This document shows, one piece after another, positions 42,201 through 47,997 of a stretch of 64,000 nt of DNA. The DNA lies in the NCBI GenBank assembly GCA_903813345.2, contig CAIIXF020000005.1, positions 29,083,375-29,147,374 on the forward strand. Reading direction: 5' to 3'. Every line of letters starts with the position of its first letter. Within the stretch, counting starts at the first letter, position 1. Both the position numbers and the translations under genes were made by a program. The notes beneath the pieces are model-generated. The model made no database searches, was not told the DNA's origin, and saw only the letters and a program-made list of their open reading frames with translations. This stretch comes from Owenia fusiformis. Its lineage: Eukaryota; Annelida; Polychaeta; Sabellida; Oweniidae.

Positions 42201-44508
42201 TTTTTTTAGATTCACAAAAATTTGAATTTTGATTTTGAGCAGAATTTCACACACAAACAAGAAATACATAGCAGAATAATTTTATAAAAAAAATTAAATA
42301 CCTTTTCATTATGCTCATTGTCTTTTCCAATGCGTTCTTCTTTTGCCATTTTGTAGATGTCCACATACATGTAACTCCATACATCATCTGGAACCATGGA
42401 ATCATAAAACAGATTCATCAGAAATAAAATGTAGGAAAAAGGCTTGCAGTATTTTCAAATGGGTGCAGGCTTATATCTCATCTGGAATTCCCTTCAAATT
42501 CATTTCATTTAACTCGTTAATACAAAATGTCTGTCCTTCTAAAATTTTGATTAGAATTAAATTCAATACTACTTTTTTTCATTTAATTTCCTTTCTTCCA
42601 TTCTTTTCCTCTGGGTATTACAGGAAGAGTTATTTCAAAATAAATCATATCCTAACAATCGATTGGTTTGCACAAGGACTGTTATCAGTGAATATATAAT
42701 ATTTATTATGTGAGCTTAAAAGGGTCAATATTAACTATATTTGAGAGATTATTTTGATATTCATAAATATTGACTTTACCCTCGAAGAGCAATTTTACCC
42801 CATCTGTTGTGGCTACAAACAATTAAATATTTAATATTTGATTGCCTTTTTCTAATTTTCCGCCCATTCCTGGATTTTTATTAAGTGCATAAAAATTTGA
42901 AATTATTAAGTTTGATAACAACGATAAATAAATTATATCAATAAGTACAGGTGTACTTTAGATTGTTGGGTAAAAATTCCTCTAAATATGCTGTTGTTTT
43001 AAATGATATCCCTTTGCTATACTTTATTAGACAGAAGATTATGACACATAGTAGTATGATATCTTTTTTGGCTAAAGTTTTGACTGCAAGTTAAGCATCC
43101 TGAGCCACCAAGTAGTAGTGTTGTCGCGATGTGCCATAATCGTACATCAATGCATTGGCAATTTTCAGGAGTAAACATCGATGCACATCGCGATGTACAT
43201 CGAGAAAAAGTCCGAGAAAAGTGCACTGAAATACCGAACGCTAATGCATTAAAATACCGAACATCCGGTACATCCGGGAACTTCTAGTAACGGTGAAATG
43301 AAAGTAAAGTAATTTTTTTAGATTAATGGTTCATTTCGACTAGCTAAAACAGTTTTAAAGCGAAAGAATATCAGAAAACATTGGAAAATGAAATAAGACA
43401 TGAGAAAGGTAAGCGATTTGCGTCAAAATAAGATAAGAAAGGGTGATTTTTAGCAAATCTTTTTTTTAAAAACATCGATGTTTTGTTTCAGACATCGATG
43501 CATGGCCAGAATCAGCTTTGGCGATGTATATCGCGATGTATCGATTAATTGCGACAACACTACCAAGTAGTTTACCAAGTATGCCCAATCAAATCTTGGT
43601 GTTAGCCTACTTTTGCATCTGCAAAAATTTCAAGTTGAGCATACAGGAATTTAGAATTAATCTATAACATATAGCAAATTATATTTGAAATCACAAACTT
43701 TTTCAAAGTTTGTTGTAAAGAGGGAATGACTAAGCAAGATTGAAATAATAATATTTTCTCTTACTTAAACCATGCTTAAACACAAGGAATCATGATTCTT
43801 AGGTTGTTAGCCAAATATGAAAAAAACGTTCTTACCCTTTTCTTTACATGCGAGTTCCAAATCAGCTAATAACTGTTTTAATCTTTCGAATTTCATTTCA
43901 TATTCCTTATGCTGTGATGTGACCATGTCATGTGGTCCATTTGCATTACTAGCAATTGCAACTTCCGAAGGTTGTTCAAAGTTGTTTGGTGTACTTTTGG
44001 TCTCAGTGTTGAGAACTATAGCACTCTCACTTGTTGTGTTGCTAGTATTTGCTACCATGGTATCAGAAACTGCACTATCAAAGGTCCCAGATTTGATTTC
44101 TTTTGTATTGGTATTTGTTATTGTTACTATGGTAGCAGGTTGCATTTCCAAGGTACCAGTTTCTTTGTTTATGGTGTCAGTATTAGCTTCTGTTTTCCCA
44201 GTATCTATGTCCACTATGGGAGTTTGTGTTACCATGGTGCCTACATTTTTTTCCAGGGTTTGAGTATTTGTAGCTAACGCATCATCAAAGGTTCCAGCAG
44301 TTGTAGTTATTGTGCTAGTGTCATTTACCATGGTTTCAATATCAGTGACCATGGCACTAGTACCAACATTCATGGTGCTAGTTAGACCATTAACTATGGT
44401 ATCAGGATTGCTAGTCCCAGTATTACTGTCGGTAACCATAGTAACTATGCTGCCTGTCTTAGCATCATCAACAGCTGCTGTTATGCCTACATGTATATTG
44501 GAATCCAT
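949..44508 (-). CDS. LRRK2: LRRK2-type Roco protein kinase, N-terminal half (36 exons, 3' part outside window)
   Basis: Large multidomain Ser/Thr kinase and GTPase; in vertebrates it acts on membranes and phosphorylates Rab GTPases. Only the part before the ROC GTPase domain lies here. Exons in transcription order: 44508-43836, 42387-42302, 37887-37793, 37488-37400, 37082-36948, 36522-36388, 35727-35599, 35294-35175, 34489-34386, 34122-34033, 32439-32423, 30852-30746, 29999-29870, 27456-27326, 26055-25927, 25406-25326, 22799-22657, 22261-22144, 21785-21685, 21409-21290, 20149-20050, 19564-19466, 18944-18759, 18286-18080, 17851-17699, 17377-17268, 17067-16947, 16583-16479, 9220-8991, 4348-4238, 3819-3683, 3058-2907, 2608-2485, 2064-1953, 1489-1415, 1059-949. 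All junctions are GT-AG and phase-compatible; they sum to 1622 codons. Human LRRK2 landmarks include the segment before the linker (GMPPAWFCPTLYGD, human VEPSWLGPLFPD) and the last LRR (LGKLSKLWE, human MGKLSKIWD). Assignment to LRRK2 rather than another metazoan LRRK is from remembered sequence. Small exons could be missed. Confidence 0.88.
5318..8293 (+). CDS. LicD-family type II membrane protein, two exons, nested in LRRK intron
   Basis: Exons 5318-5474 and 7395-8293 join in phase 1 (donor ggtaatt, acceptor tttcag), giving 351 residues. Residues ~9-27 are a hydrophobic anchor (LLAVFLLCGIILYFIIY) after a short basic N-terminus, so a Golgi type II protein is likely. The catalytic region has the nucleotidyltransferase-fold signature: GGAAIGSYLFHDYLPWDDDV, with a GG motif, then PWDDDVDL about ten residues on. 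This is the LicD/fukutin-related pattern of enzymes that transfer phosphorylated sugar alcohols or phosphocholine to glycans. The acidic residues should bind metal. Tryptophan-rich C-terminal blocks (EWFPTPRDTLYYL) also fit LicD. It is antisense to LRRK, inside the intron 4349-8990. Substrate unknown. Confidence 0.85.
5624..5722. repeat. 50-bp tandem duplication
   Basis: Two near-identical copies of a 50-base unit beginning tttagaatttct and ending cataaatgaca, in the intron of the LicD-family gene. Confidence 0.85.
5886..6338. mobile_element. Inverted-repeat element (MITE-like)
   Basis: The arms 5886-5920 (gctaaagttgatcaaaagta..) and 6304-6338 are reverse complements with about one mismatch over 35 bases. 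The 450-base element fills much of the LicD-family gene intron. No protein is encoded. The family is not recognised. Confidence 0.7.
7050..7323. mobile_element. Short inverted-repeat MITE
   Basis: Ends tactgtaatcatgccaaaga and the inverse of gtgcactctttggagtgatt plus gcggta are imperfect inverted repeats about 26 bases long, starting TACTGTAATCA / TACCGCAATCA. Short internal sequence, no ORF. It ends 71 bases before the second exon of the LicD-family gene. Confidence 0.55.
8371..8377 (+). promoter_or_regulatory. Poly(A) signal of the LicD-family gene
   Basis: AATAAA in the context ctgtaataaaaacac, about 80 bases after the stop codon at 8293. Position and sequence suit the 3' end of this short gene. 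No cleavage site can be seen directly. Confidence 0.55.
9221..10273. other. Intron and presumed promoter region of the dioxygenase gene
   Basis: AT-rich sequence between an LRRK exon and the start of the nested dioxygenase gene. No recognisable gene or repeat was seen. The open frame at 10007-10210 has no homology that I recognise. Confidence 0.5.
10274..15810 (+). CDS. 2-oxoglutarate/Fe(II) dioxygenase, isopenicillin-N-synthase-like; one frameshifted exon
   Basis: Seven exons: 10274-10429, 11020-11138, 12232-12298, 13320-13433, 14175-14357, 15181-15289, 15631-15810, about 309 codons, near the usual size of the family. The start ATG is chosen because MIPVVDFSGY is the standard N-terminus; the open frame upstream lacks an earlier ATG. 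Family landmarks: KNHGLD; DLPLDIKKKYE; MYQGY; DDLKEAF; RTLHYYP; the iron ligands in KHTDFGS and EHRVAIAD; and the 2-oxoglutarate-binding GRRSLVFF. Such enzymes oxidise small molecules or peptides in the cytosol; the substrate cannot be told. Exon 15181-15289 is 109 bases, two short of the frame: after GAILVI the phase shifts before DAMQGWTNNKFKAT. So it is a recent pseudogene, or a sequence error. Two exon edges are amplified as minisatellites. Nested antisense in LRRK intron 9221-16478. Confidence 0.83.
11117..11960 (+). repeat. 21-bp minisatellite made from an exon 3' end and its splice donor
   Basis: About 40 copies of a 21-base unit (ccacttacatgaacagtaag plus t). The first copy is the end of dioxygenase exon 11020-11138: the conserved GGGTAC (Gly-Tyr) runs straight into cacttacatgaaca and the donor GTAAGT. 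Most units repeat the donor in the same phase, because 21 is a multiple of three. In the exon frame each unit carries a TAA right after the donor; in another frame the array reads as TYMNSKS repeats, which I judge an artefact. Variants ccttacgtg, agttcac and two 27-base units (tgtttatgaacag) mark subfamilies. Confidence 0.93.
12540..13200 (+). repeat. ~142-bp tandem repeat, five copies
   Basis: Repeated block with accttcaaaatggccaccag, then aagttaatcagctctagaac and tgatatcctctatcatgtgt. Spacing of the cttcaaaatgg motif (12566, 12706, 12848, 12990, 13125) is about 142 bases. Copies are 80-90 percent alike by eye. It lies in a dioxygenase intron, and a related motif (aaaatggccacc) occurs in the array at 39640. 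Confidence 0.8.
13573..13945 (+). mobile_element. Two tandem tRNA-derived SINE copies
   Basis: Copy 1 starts ~13573 and copy 2 ~13758. Each head looks like a tRNA: an A box in tggctcaggggtagagcgcc or tggctcaggggtagattg, and a B box in gggtttgattccag or gagttttgattcctg. A shared tail follows (catggccagtatctggct..gttacacta). Both lack a clean acceptor stem, so these are SINEs rather than functional tRNA genes. They are in a dioxygenase intron. Confidence 0.75.
14586..15062 (+). repeat. 34-bp minisatellite, about 14 copies
   Basis: Unit gccattctaagagaatctca plus tgcataca and aWttat, with few changes between copies. Located in a dioxygenase intron; unlike other arrays here it does not resemble a neighbouring exon. 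Confidence 0.93.
15118..15180 (+). repeat. Degenerate duplicate of an exon 5' edge
   Basis: The 60 bases just before dioxygenase exon 15181 (aggttaagactgttcatagt..ggagtaatattgct) resemble the exon's own start (aggtcaagactgttgatggt..ggagcaatattggt). The copy includes the splice-site AG. It has lost its frame through small deletions. Confidence 0.75.
15181..15289 (+). pseudogene. Frame-disrupted exon of the dioxygenase gene
   Basis: The acceptor ttttttag at 15180 and donor GTAAGT at 15290 are intact, as are neighbouring phases (0 and 0). Internally the frame entering as VKTVDGEF..GAILV meets a TGA at 15247-15249. The conserved DAMQGWTNNKFKAT resumes at 15248 in another frame. Four bases replace the six expected at 15244-15247. 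No alternative GT-AG pair inside the exon repairs it. Confidence 0.75.
15757..16026 (+). repeat. 54-bp tandem repeat made from the last codons and stop
   Basis: The last 18 codons of the dioxygenase including TAG are repeated about four more times after the stop, each 54 bases. The first extra copy still reads KYNDYAQMKVYHPY-stop. Later copies gain in-frame stops (aaataa, gattaa), as expected of untranslated DNA. The units form the 3'UTR if the gene is transcribed. Confidence 0.9.
16027..16478. other. Region between the dioxygenase gene 3' end and an LRRK exon
   Basis: No gene is visible. Around 16320-16375 there is a patch of gtcaaggtcattccgaggtc and aaaggtcaat, akin to the AGGTCA-rich arrays at 46-50 kb, probably a repeat fragment. 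Confidence 0.5.
16479..19564 (-). CDS. LRRK2: LRRK ankyrin-LRR linker exons, Ser/Arg-rich
   Basis: Seven exons: 19564-19466, 18944-18759, 18286-18080, 17851-17699, 17377-17268, 17067-16947, 16583-16479. The first carries the conserved GMPPAWFCPTLYGDT, followed by LSKALASRIKKSEYKRQKR, like human IASTLARMVIRYQ. The rest is low-complexity, with many basic-Ser motifs: LRKSLSAV, SRKTSFSAALSKFRRLSS, RKHSSIG, PRRSMPLSP, TRSASMK. The human linker holds the 14-3-3 sites around S910 and S935, so a similar regulatory role is inferred. Several acidic or Ser-Pro stretches (DSTQTPPSSPSF) suggest further phosphorylation. The exon at 18759 has its 3' splice site and first bases copied upstream. Confidence 0.85.
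18549..18727. mobile_element. MITE with CAGGCCCGTAGCCAGG ends, copy 1
   Basis: The 16-base ends CAGGCCCGTAGCCAGG and CCTGGCTACGGGCCTG are perfect inverted repeats. ATGTA flanks both sides, a possible 5-base target duplication. Internal runs of C (gtgaaccccccctgg) recur in other copies. Confidence 0.85.
18928..19114 (-). repeat. LRRK2: Triplicated LRRK exon acceptor, ~62-bp unit
   Basis: Three copies of a ~62-base unit, the first containing the 5' end of LRRK exon 18944-18759. Read on the minus strand each copy has the 3' splice site TTTCAG followed by exon-like AGTTGAGTAAGGCTCTTG. Copies 2 and 3 (from 18989 and 19051) lie upstream in the intron. They offer decoy acceptors. Confidence 0.88.
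19170..19326 (+). mobile_element. Short copy of the GTCACCAC hairpin-ended element
   Basis: Begins aaagcattaacatgtaaaat with gccacaacctgcc and ends ggagactacagaataacaat then atgtcactacttgtgatggt gacat. The ends match the two large arrays at 46.1-49.8 kb. The end is a small hairpin. Confidence 0.65.
20050..21409 (-). CDS. LRRK2: LRRK ankyrin-like repeat exons
   Basis: Two exons: 21409-21290 (40 codons, phase 0 both ends) and 20149-20050. The first reads GAECLVELGADLN, then TDTPLCQAVLRTDEDMVKFL, a typical ankyrin helix-loop-helix pattern matching human ECLLLLGADAN. The second continues GASDTHTALRLSLGLEAHNI then TGLILKQLGYD, matching human VRKALTISIGKGDSQIISLL. The donor at 21284-21289 is GTCAGT, slightly off consensus. 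In LRRK2 this short ankyrin domain links the armadillo and LRR scaffolds. The intron between the two exons holds a 252-bp near-identical triplication at 20312-21062. Confidence 0.87.
20230..20414. mobile_element. MITE with CAGGCC..GGCCTG ends, copy 2
   Basis: Ends CAGGCCTGTAGCC and GGCTACGGGCCTG. CAATG lies on both sides (20225-20229 and 20415-20419), a 5-base target duplication. It sits in an LRRK intron. Confidence 0.85.
20312..21062. repeat. 252-bp triplication containing the 3' half of the MITE
   Basis: Three copies, period ~252 bases, starting at tttcaagtgattcaggccat (20312, 20563, 20815). Each holds the MITE 3' half plus the next ~150 bases of flank. Copies look nearly identical, so this is recent or an assembly artefact. 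Confidence 0.9.
21551..21622. mobile_element. 72-bp pogo-like MITE
   Basis: Perfect ends CAGTAAAACCTG and CAGGTTTTACTG around a short core. The left side is preceded by TA. The end sequence suits pogo/Tigger-type Tc1-mariner elements. Similar ends recur at 29633, 55863 and 62162. Confidence 0.75.
21685..22799 (-). CDS. LRRK2: LRRK exons at the armadillo to ankyrin transition
   Basis: Three exons: 22799-22657, 22261-22144, 21785-21685. They encode the last armadillo-like helices (QQKGLVVFQLLANERILQY, GCVAVQVLSEMGEEMG, HETLFNILELFPDD, ECLYVLSCFRNLKSQMLLSA). These align by eye with the human LRRK2 stretch containing EIQCLGLSLIGYL and FLNLCCKCFAKVA. Every junction has standard splice sites: GTAAGT at 22651-22656, GTATGT for 22144 and GTAAAG for 21685. 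Confidence 0.85.
22877..23175. mobile_element. Fragments of hairpin-ended element and pogo-like MITE
   Basis: At 22877-22985 acctggcatttgttacagag..ggagactataacaatat is an incomplete copy of the family at 19170. It abuts TACAGTAAAACCTGTATATC at 22984, the left end of a pogo-like MITE with repeated ctgaacacct/tttgaacac phrases. The right end is not clear. Confidence 0.5.
23760..24795 (+). mobile_element. 5'-truncated LINE 3' end
   Basis: The frame 23839-24645 (268 residues) ends with the C-terminal domain of a non-LTR reverse transcriptase: FKARTGCLGIGTDLKRRKR, then CKLCSLHPIDDLTHRFFTC and a final acidic helix. The C..C..H..C knuckle is typical of these tails. A short 3'UTR and an (AAAT)n tail to ~24795 mark the 3' end. 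The reverse transcriptase core is missing, so it is dead on arrival. Confidence 0.78.
25010..25134. mobile_element. Pogo-like MITE, degraded left end
   Basis: The right end acaggttttactgta (to 25134) and the phrases tttgaacacctgccaatttg and gttcggattaga match the family. The left end is degraded (caatatagtggactgaac) and a C-run interrupts the core. Confidence 0.5.
25326..42387 (-). CDS. LRRK2: LRRK armadillo-repeat exons, first part
   Basis: Fifteen exons from 42387-42302 to 25406-25326. The predicted protein is all-helical, with the hydrophobic spacing of armadillo repeats, for example DMMDEYPEDKVIVSTVIKTL, DVVEDILQAMRRFPSSSSIQ, DVNVQQEAIGAIACLCDVG and LERVMAIMQEFDSNS. Most introns are phase 1, so exons could duplicate without frame loss, as expected of repeat exons. 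In LRRK2 this domain is a curved scaffold that binds Rab GTPases. The 17-base exon at 32423-32439 is a proposal based on phase. Introns hold many mobile elements. The exons at 35175 and 25927 have their 5' splice sites copied in tandem downstream. The 42302 exon is the least certain because it has few recognisable features. Confidence 0.8.
25802..25956 (-). repeat. LRRK2: Four-fold copy of an LRRK exon 3' edge and donor, ~46-bp unit
   Basis: The unit catagtacagttaaagcctc starts at 25802, 25848, 25894 and 25935; the last is the 3' part of LRRK exon 26055-25927. On the minus strand each copy ends GGCAG or GGGGCAG followed by GTA, so the 5' splice site is copied too. The intronic copies lie downstream of the true donor. 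Confidence 0.88.
26056..27325. other. LRRK intron without recognised genes
   Basis: AT-rich intron. At 26764 aaagggtgtcccaaaagtcc resembles one end of the CAGGGTGTCC-type MITE found complete at 60720. No matching opposite end was found. Confidence 0.5.
28363..29089. mobile_element. 727-bp terminal-inverted-repeat MITE, intact copy
   Basis: Ends aaaggagcacgtaggttatc and its inverse gataacccacgtgctccttt, extending inward through gcaaacaattt. No ORF of note. A second copy at 58446-60450 carries a large insertion, so this copy shows the empty site. Confidence 0.88.
29633..29790. mobile_element. Pogo-like MITE with TA duplication
   Basis: Ends CAGTAGAACCTG and CAGGTTTTACTG, flanked by TA on both sides. 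It lies 80 bases from LRRK exon 29999-29870, in the intron. Confidence 0.8.
30602..30737 (+). mobile_element. Short hairpin-ended element
   Basis: Starts aaaggcattaacatgcaaaa and ends gtcatcacttctggtggtga cat. Same family as 19170-19326 and the large arrays. It ends eight bases before LRRK exon 30852-30746, so its hairpin lies at the splice donor. Confidence 0.7.
31090..32385 (+). mobile_element. 5'-truncated LINE with reverse transcriptase C-terminus
   Basis: Two frames, 31137-31427 and 31469-32317, belong to one reverse transcriptase. The first has the thumb region (ISSWSKKWFLKFKPSKSAQV, NKHLGFILDENLTFEDHI); the second continues MYNSYVASNFDYCSAIYGS and ends with KHFLLSCPRHINERID. A one-base frame change near 31395 separates them. 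The tail is aaataaaataaaataaaaac. It is inactive. It lies in the LRRK intron before the 30.8 kb exon. Confidence 0.85.
32423..32439 (-). CDS. LRRK2: Candidate 17-base LRRK microexon
   Basis: The exon at 34122-34033 ends in phase 0 (...KQL, donor GTAAAC), but the exon at 30852-30746 is open only if entered after two bases or at an alternative site. Between them, read on the minus strand, CTTTAG, 17 bases and GTAAGT fit exactly. They give ISQIR plus AA, completing Lys before DPLHTLCLGA. It restores the frame of the whole model. The polypyrimidine tract is weak and the exon is tiny, so an alternative is a missed exon elsewhere or a different end for the 34033 exon. Confidence 0.45.
32519..33806. 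mobile_element. Degraded CAGG..CCTG element with (TTGCCAAATTTGCTTAAAT)n core
   Basis: Flanks cagtgacgtagccaggattt and ccctacggccctg resemble the ends of the MITE at 18549. The core at 32560-33020 is a degenerate 17-19 base tandem repeat (ttgccaaatttgcttaaa), followed by AT-rich sequence and a G-run (ggggggggttcgcacgagcc) near the right end. Confidence 0.6.
34876..35231 (-). repeat. LRRK2: 60-bp tandem repeat of an LRRK exon 3' end and donor, six units
   Basis: The last ~57 bases of LRRK exon 35294-35175 plus the donor GTAAGT are repeated downstream five more times. Read on the minus strand, each unit encodes KFNRIPHIQMLLLAIYEQMS in the exon frame. The frame stays open through three units into the intron, to 34996. 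Five GTAAGT sites lie in the array, so use of a later donor would add 20 residues per unit. The last unit has decayed. Confidence 0.93.
36848..36880 (+). mobile_element. Fragment of hairpin-ended element
   Basis: aaggcattaacatgcaaaat matches the left end of the GTCACCAC family but stops after about 25 bases. Confidence 0.4.
37888..39640. other. LRRK intron with degraded repeat material
   Basis: At 38585-38869 a 94-codon open frame has no ATG near its start and no family I recognise. At 39205-39377 there is a left-truncated copy of the CAGGCCCGTAGCC MITE (ends tcctggcaacgggcctg). Nothing else was identified. Confidence 0.5.
39640..40140. repeat. ~130-bp tandem repeat interrupted by an inverted-repeat element
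   Basis: Repeated block: aaaaactaatcagttctaaa, catacgtagaaacatccc, gacaagattttagg and aaaatggccacc. Similar sequence resumes at 41540-41660 (acccagaatgctcaaaaact). The array was therefore probably continuous before the element at 40329-41521 inserted. Confidence 0.7.
40329..41521. mobile_element. Element with ~130-bp inverted arms
   Basis: Arm 40329-40457 (aaaggtccatgtgcag..aatacagtggtttttatt..aagtaaagtcccc) is about 75-80 percent identical to the reverse complement of 41392-41521. No transposase is seen. True ends and target duplication are not resolved. Confidence 0.65.
43116..43562. mobile_element. hAT-type MITE, copy 1, perfect 8-bp target duplication
   Basis: Ends TAGTGTTGTCGCGATG and its inverse ATTGCGACAACACTA. 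CCAAGTAG is duplicated on both sides (43108-43115, 43563-43570). An 8-base duplication and this terminal type indicate hAT. It contains several subterminal copies of catcgatg/cgatgcat. 447 bases, non-coding, in the first LRRK intron between coding exons 1 and 2. Confidence 0.92.
43836..44508 (-). CDS. LRRK2: LRRK first coding exon: Thr-rich N-terminal extension
   Basis: 224 codons. An in-frame TAG lies 12 bases upstream of the ATG, so 44508 is the first usable start in this exon. A 3' splice site (TTTTCTTCAG) at 44532 suggests the exon also holds 23 bases of 5'UTR. The first ~190 residues are very rich in Thr, Val, Asn and Ser, and TMV recurs irregularly (IVTMVTD, ETMVND, GTMVTQ). The last ~30 residues are charged and probably helical (MKFERLKQLLADLELACKEK), which suits the start of the armadillo region. 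The exon ends in phase 1 and joins the next exon as Asp. Human LRRK2 has no such Thr-rich leader. It could be cleaved or disordered; no signal peptide is visible. Confidence 0.72.
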
Positions 44509-44531
44509 AGCTATATTCTACATGTGCATCT

Positions 44532-44913
44532 CTGAAGAAAATGATACATATAACTTGTTAGGCAGTATGGTCCAAGTTTGTATTGAATCGTTGGTCAATC
44601 CATAATTTCAAAACCCATTAATTTTGAACACTCATTCTCACCAGGTATCCAAAATCCATGTATCTGATTGGTTTGAGTCATTTGTACACATAGGCAAAGG
44701 GAAAGGTAGTAATTTAAGCTTAATCTAGAAAGACTTTCTAGCTTGAGCTAAACATACATGTAAAACTACTTTTCCCTTGGCCCATGGTTGAAACAATCCA
44801 ACTAAAATAACATGTATTGCTATGAAAATGAAGCTTTGATTTTCAGCCAAATTTAAAGAGTTGATAAAAAGTTCAGCACTTGATATAATTTTTTATTCAA
44901 CTAAAACGAAACC
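44532..44913. other. Region upstream of the LRRK first coding exon
   Basis: A 3' splice site next to 44532 suggests an intron of the 5'UTR or a nearby promoter. No TATA box or other promoter motif was assigned. Confidence 0.35.
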
Positions 44914-45299
44914 CTATCTGTTGCAAGACTTATGCCTGGCACAACCGTCACCATGTTATTAAGTGTCTTTAAGTTGCGTAAGGATCCTGCCATTGACCAT
45001 GGTAGTGTTATCGTGAAGCCTGGCCTTTATAGCCTTTATATGACATTTATGACTTACTTTATTTTTCGCCCCTTGCTATTATTAGTATATTTTTATGGAT
45101 AAACCTTGGTAATTGGTCGTCAAAGAAAGTATTTGTTATCGAATCGAACGTTCATGAATGAGATTAGAATTATAGTTTGTGAAATAAATTATGAGTAAAA
45201 AATGAATCTATAATTTTATGTATCAAAGTATGTGAGTACCACGCACATGTATAGTAGTCTAGATTTACATAAGCTAAGATGGTCAAATTATGAAATTTT

Positions 45300-46120
45300 T
45301 TATTACATTATTCTACTAAATGTCTTTTAATATAACCATTGTCATGGTCATATCAGGGTTTAACATTACCATTACCATTATTAAAGTCTGGAAACTTTGA
45401 AAGAAAATTTGGAAAAAAAGAAAGTGTGAAATATCAGAATTTCCTGGAGTTCCCATTGAACGCCTACCAGATATTCTAAAAGAAGACAATGTAATGATAC
45501 TTTCCTGAAAAAAACAAGGAAATTGATACATGCCTTCTTGCTTTATTTTGTACCAGAAAATAACATGTGCAGGAATAGCAATTTTTTACCAAAATATTAT
45601 TTTCCAGCTGTACCTTAACATTACCACGGTCATGACAGCCCTTGCAATATAATATAGCATTGTCACGGTCATATCAGGCTTTAACATTACATGTACCATG
45701 GTCATGACAGGCCTTGCAATGACTGCCACTGTCATATCAGGCTTTAATTAACATAACCATGGTCATGACAGGCCTTGCAATATAATACAGCATCGTCACG
45801 GTCATGTCAGGCTGTAACATTACCATGGTCATGACAGCCCTTGCAATATTATATAGCATTGTCACGGTCATATCAGGCTTTAACATTACCATGGTCATGA
45901 CAGGCCTTGCAATGATGACTGCCACGGTCATATCAGGCTTTAAATAACATAACCATGGTCATGACATGACTGGCCTTGCAATATAAAATAGAGCATTGTC
46001 ACTGTCATATCAGGCTTTAAGATTACCACGCTCATGACAGGCCTTGCAATATAATATAGCATTGTCACGATTATACCAGGCTTTCACGAAACACTACCAC
46101 CACGGTCATGGCAGGATCCT
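45300..46120. repeat. Tandem repeat with catggtcatgacaggcc and gtcacggtcatatcaggc
   Basis: Alternating blocks of accatggtcatgacaggcct and gtcacggtcatatcaggctt with aatataatatagcat spacers, total unit about 66 or 120 bases, six to seven rounds. Open frames on the minus strand here (MTVTM.., MTMVM..) follow from the repeat and are not genes. Confidence 0.85.
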
Positions 46121-46130
46121 GGCAAAACAT

Positions 46131-47985
46131 AAACAAGGCATTAACATGACAAAATGTCACCACCTAAAACAATTTGGTCAATTTAAAGCAAGTTGGAAAA
46201 TACCTTTTGACCTTAAGAAGAACTTCTGAGAACATGTAGATGATTTTGAAAAAAAAATTAGTCAATTTGAAGCAAGTTTAAAAAAGACCTTTTTGACCTT
46301 GAGAAGGTCATTGAAGGTCAAAGGTCAAATCTAAAGTCAGATTTGAACTTCTGAGAACTTGTAAAGTCAAATTTGAACTTCTGAAAAGATGTAGATGATT
46401 TTGAAAAATTTGGTCAATTTGAAGCAAGTTGAAAACAGACCTTTTTGACCTTTTTTGACCTTGAGAAGGTCATTAAAGGTCAAATGTCAAATCTAAAGTC
46501 AGATTTGAATTTCTGAGAAAATGTAGATGATTTTGAAAAAAAAAATTAGTCAATTTGAAGCAAGTTGAAAAAAGACCTTTTTGACCTTTTTTGACCTTGA
46601 GAAGGTCAAATGTCAAATCTAAAGACATATTCAAATTTCTGAGAACATGTAGATGATTTTGAAAAAAAAATTTAGTCAATTTGAAGCAAGATGAAAAAAT
46701 ACCTTTTGACCTTTTTTGACATTGAGAAGGTCATTGAAGGTCAAATGTCAAATCTAAAGTCAGATTTGAATTTCTGAGAACATGTAGATGATTTTGAAAA
46801 AAAAATTTAGTCAATTTGAAGCAAGTTGAAAAAAGACCTTTTTGACCTTTTTTGACTTTGAGAAGGTCATTGAAGGTCAAATGTCAAATCTTTAGTCAAA
46901 TCTAAAGTCAGATTTGAATTTCTGAGAACACGTAGATGATTTTGAAAAAAAAAATTAGTCAATTTGAAGCAAGATGAAAAAAGACCTTTTTGACCTTTTT
47001 TGACATTGAGAAGGTCATTGAAGGTCAAATGTTAAATCTAAAGTCAGATTTGAATTTCTGAGAACATGTAGATGATTTTGAAAAAAAAATAGTCAATTTG
47101 AAGCAAGTTGAAAAAAGACCTATTTGACCTTTTTTGACTTTGAGAAGGTCACTGAAGGTCAAATGTCAAATCTTTAGTCAAATCTAAAGTCAGATTTGAA
47201 TTTCTGAGAACACGTAGATGATTTTGAAAAAATTTTTTAGTCAATTTGAAGCAAGTTGAAAACAGACCTTTTTGACCTTTTTTTACCTTGAGAAGGTCAT
47301 TGAAGGTCAAATGTCAAATCTTAAGTCAGATTTGAATTTCTGAGAACACGTACATGGTTTTGAAAAAAAAATTTAGTCAATTTGAAGCAAGTTGAAAACA
47401 GACCTTTTTTGACCTTGAGAAGGTCATTGAAGGTCAAATGTCAAATCTAAAGTCTGATTTGAAGGTCAAATGTCAAATCTAAAGTCAGATTTGAATTTCT
47501 GAGAACATGTAGATGATTTTGAAAAAAAATTTAGTCAATGTGAAGCAAGTTGAAAAAAGACCTTTTTGACCTTGAGAAGGTCATTGAAGGTCACATGTCA
47601 AATTTAAAGTCAGATTTGAAGGTCAAATGTCAAATCTAAAGTCAGATTTGAATTTCTGAGAACATGTAGATGTTTTTGAAAAAAAATTTAGTCAATGTGA
47701 AGCAAGTTGAAAAAAGACCTTTTTGACCTTGAGAAGGTCATTGAAGGTCAAATGTCAAATCTAAAGTCAGATTTGAACTTCTGAGAAGATGTAGATGATT
47801 TAGAAAAAAATTGAAGTCAGTCTAAACAGTATCTGTTAAGTTATAGGAAGTTGTAAGAAATTGTTACAGACGCCGGACGCCGGACGCCAGACGCCGGACG
47901 CCAGACGCCGGACGCCAACCACCAACCGCCGTCGCAAAAAAACGGAGACCATAACAATATGTCACCACTTTTTGGTGGTGACATA
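46131..47985 (+). mobile_element. Large hairpin-ended element 1 with AGGTCA-rich tandem core
   Basis: Begins aaggcattaacatgacaaaa with tgtcaccacct and ends with a GACGCCGGACGCC run, aaacggagaccataacaat and the hairpin tgtcaccac-tttttggtggtgaca. The core is a ~135-base unit (aatttgaagcaagttgaaaa, ccttgagaaggtcattgaag, gtcaaatctaaagtcagatt) repeated about twelve times. Short relatives with the same ends lie at 19170 and 30602. Confidence 0.85.
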
Positions 47986-47997
47986 ATAATATTGATT

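Noticed and set aside
43817-44605. Plus-strand open frames (148, 115 and 97 codons)
   Set aside because: They are antisense shadows of the LRRK first coding exon, with valine and threonine patterns mirrored.
45737-45931. Minus-strand frame MTVAVIIARPVMTMVML..
   Set aside because: Translation of a tandem repeat without codon constraint or splice context.
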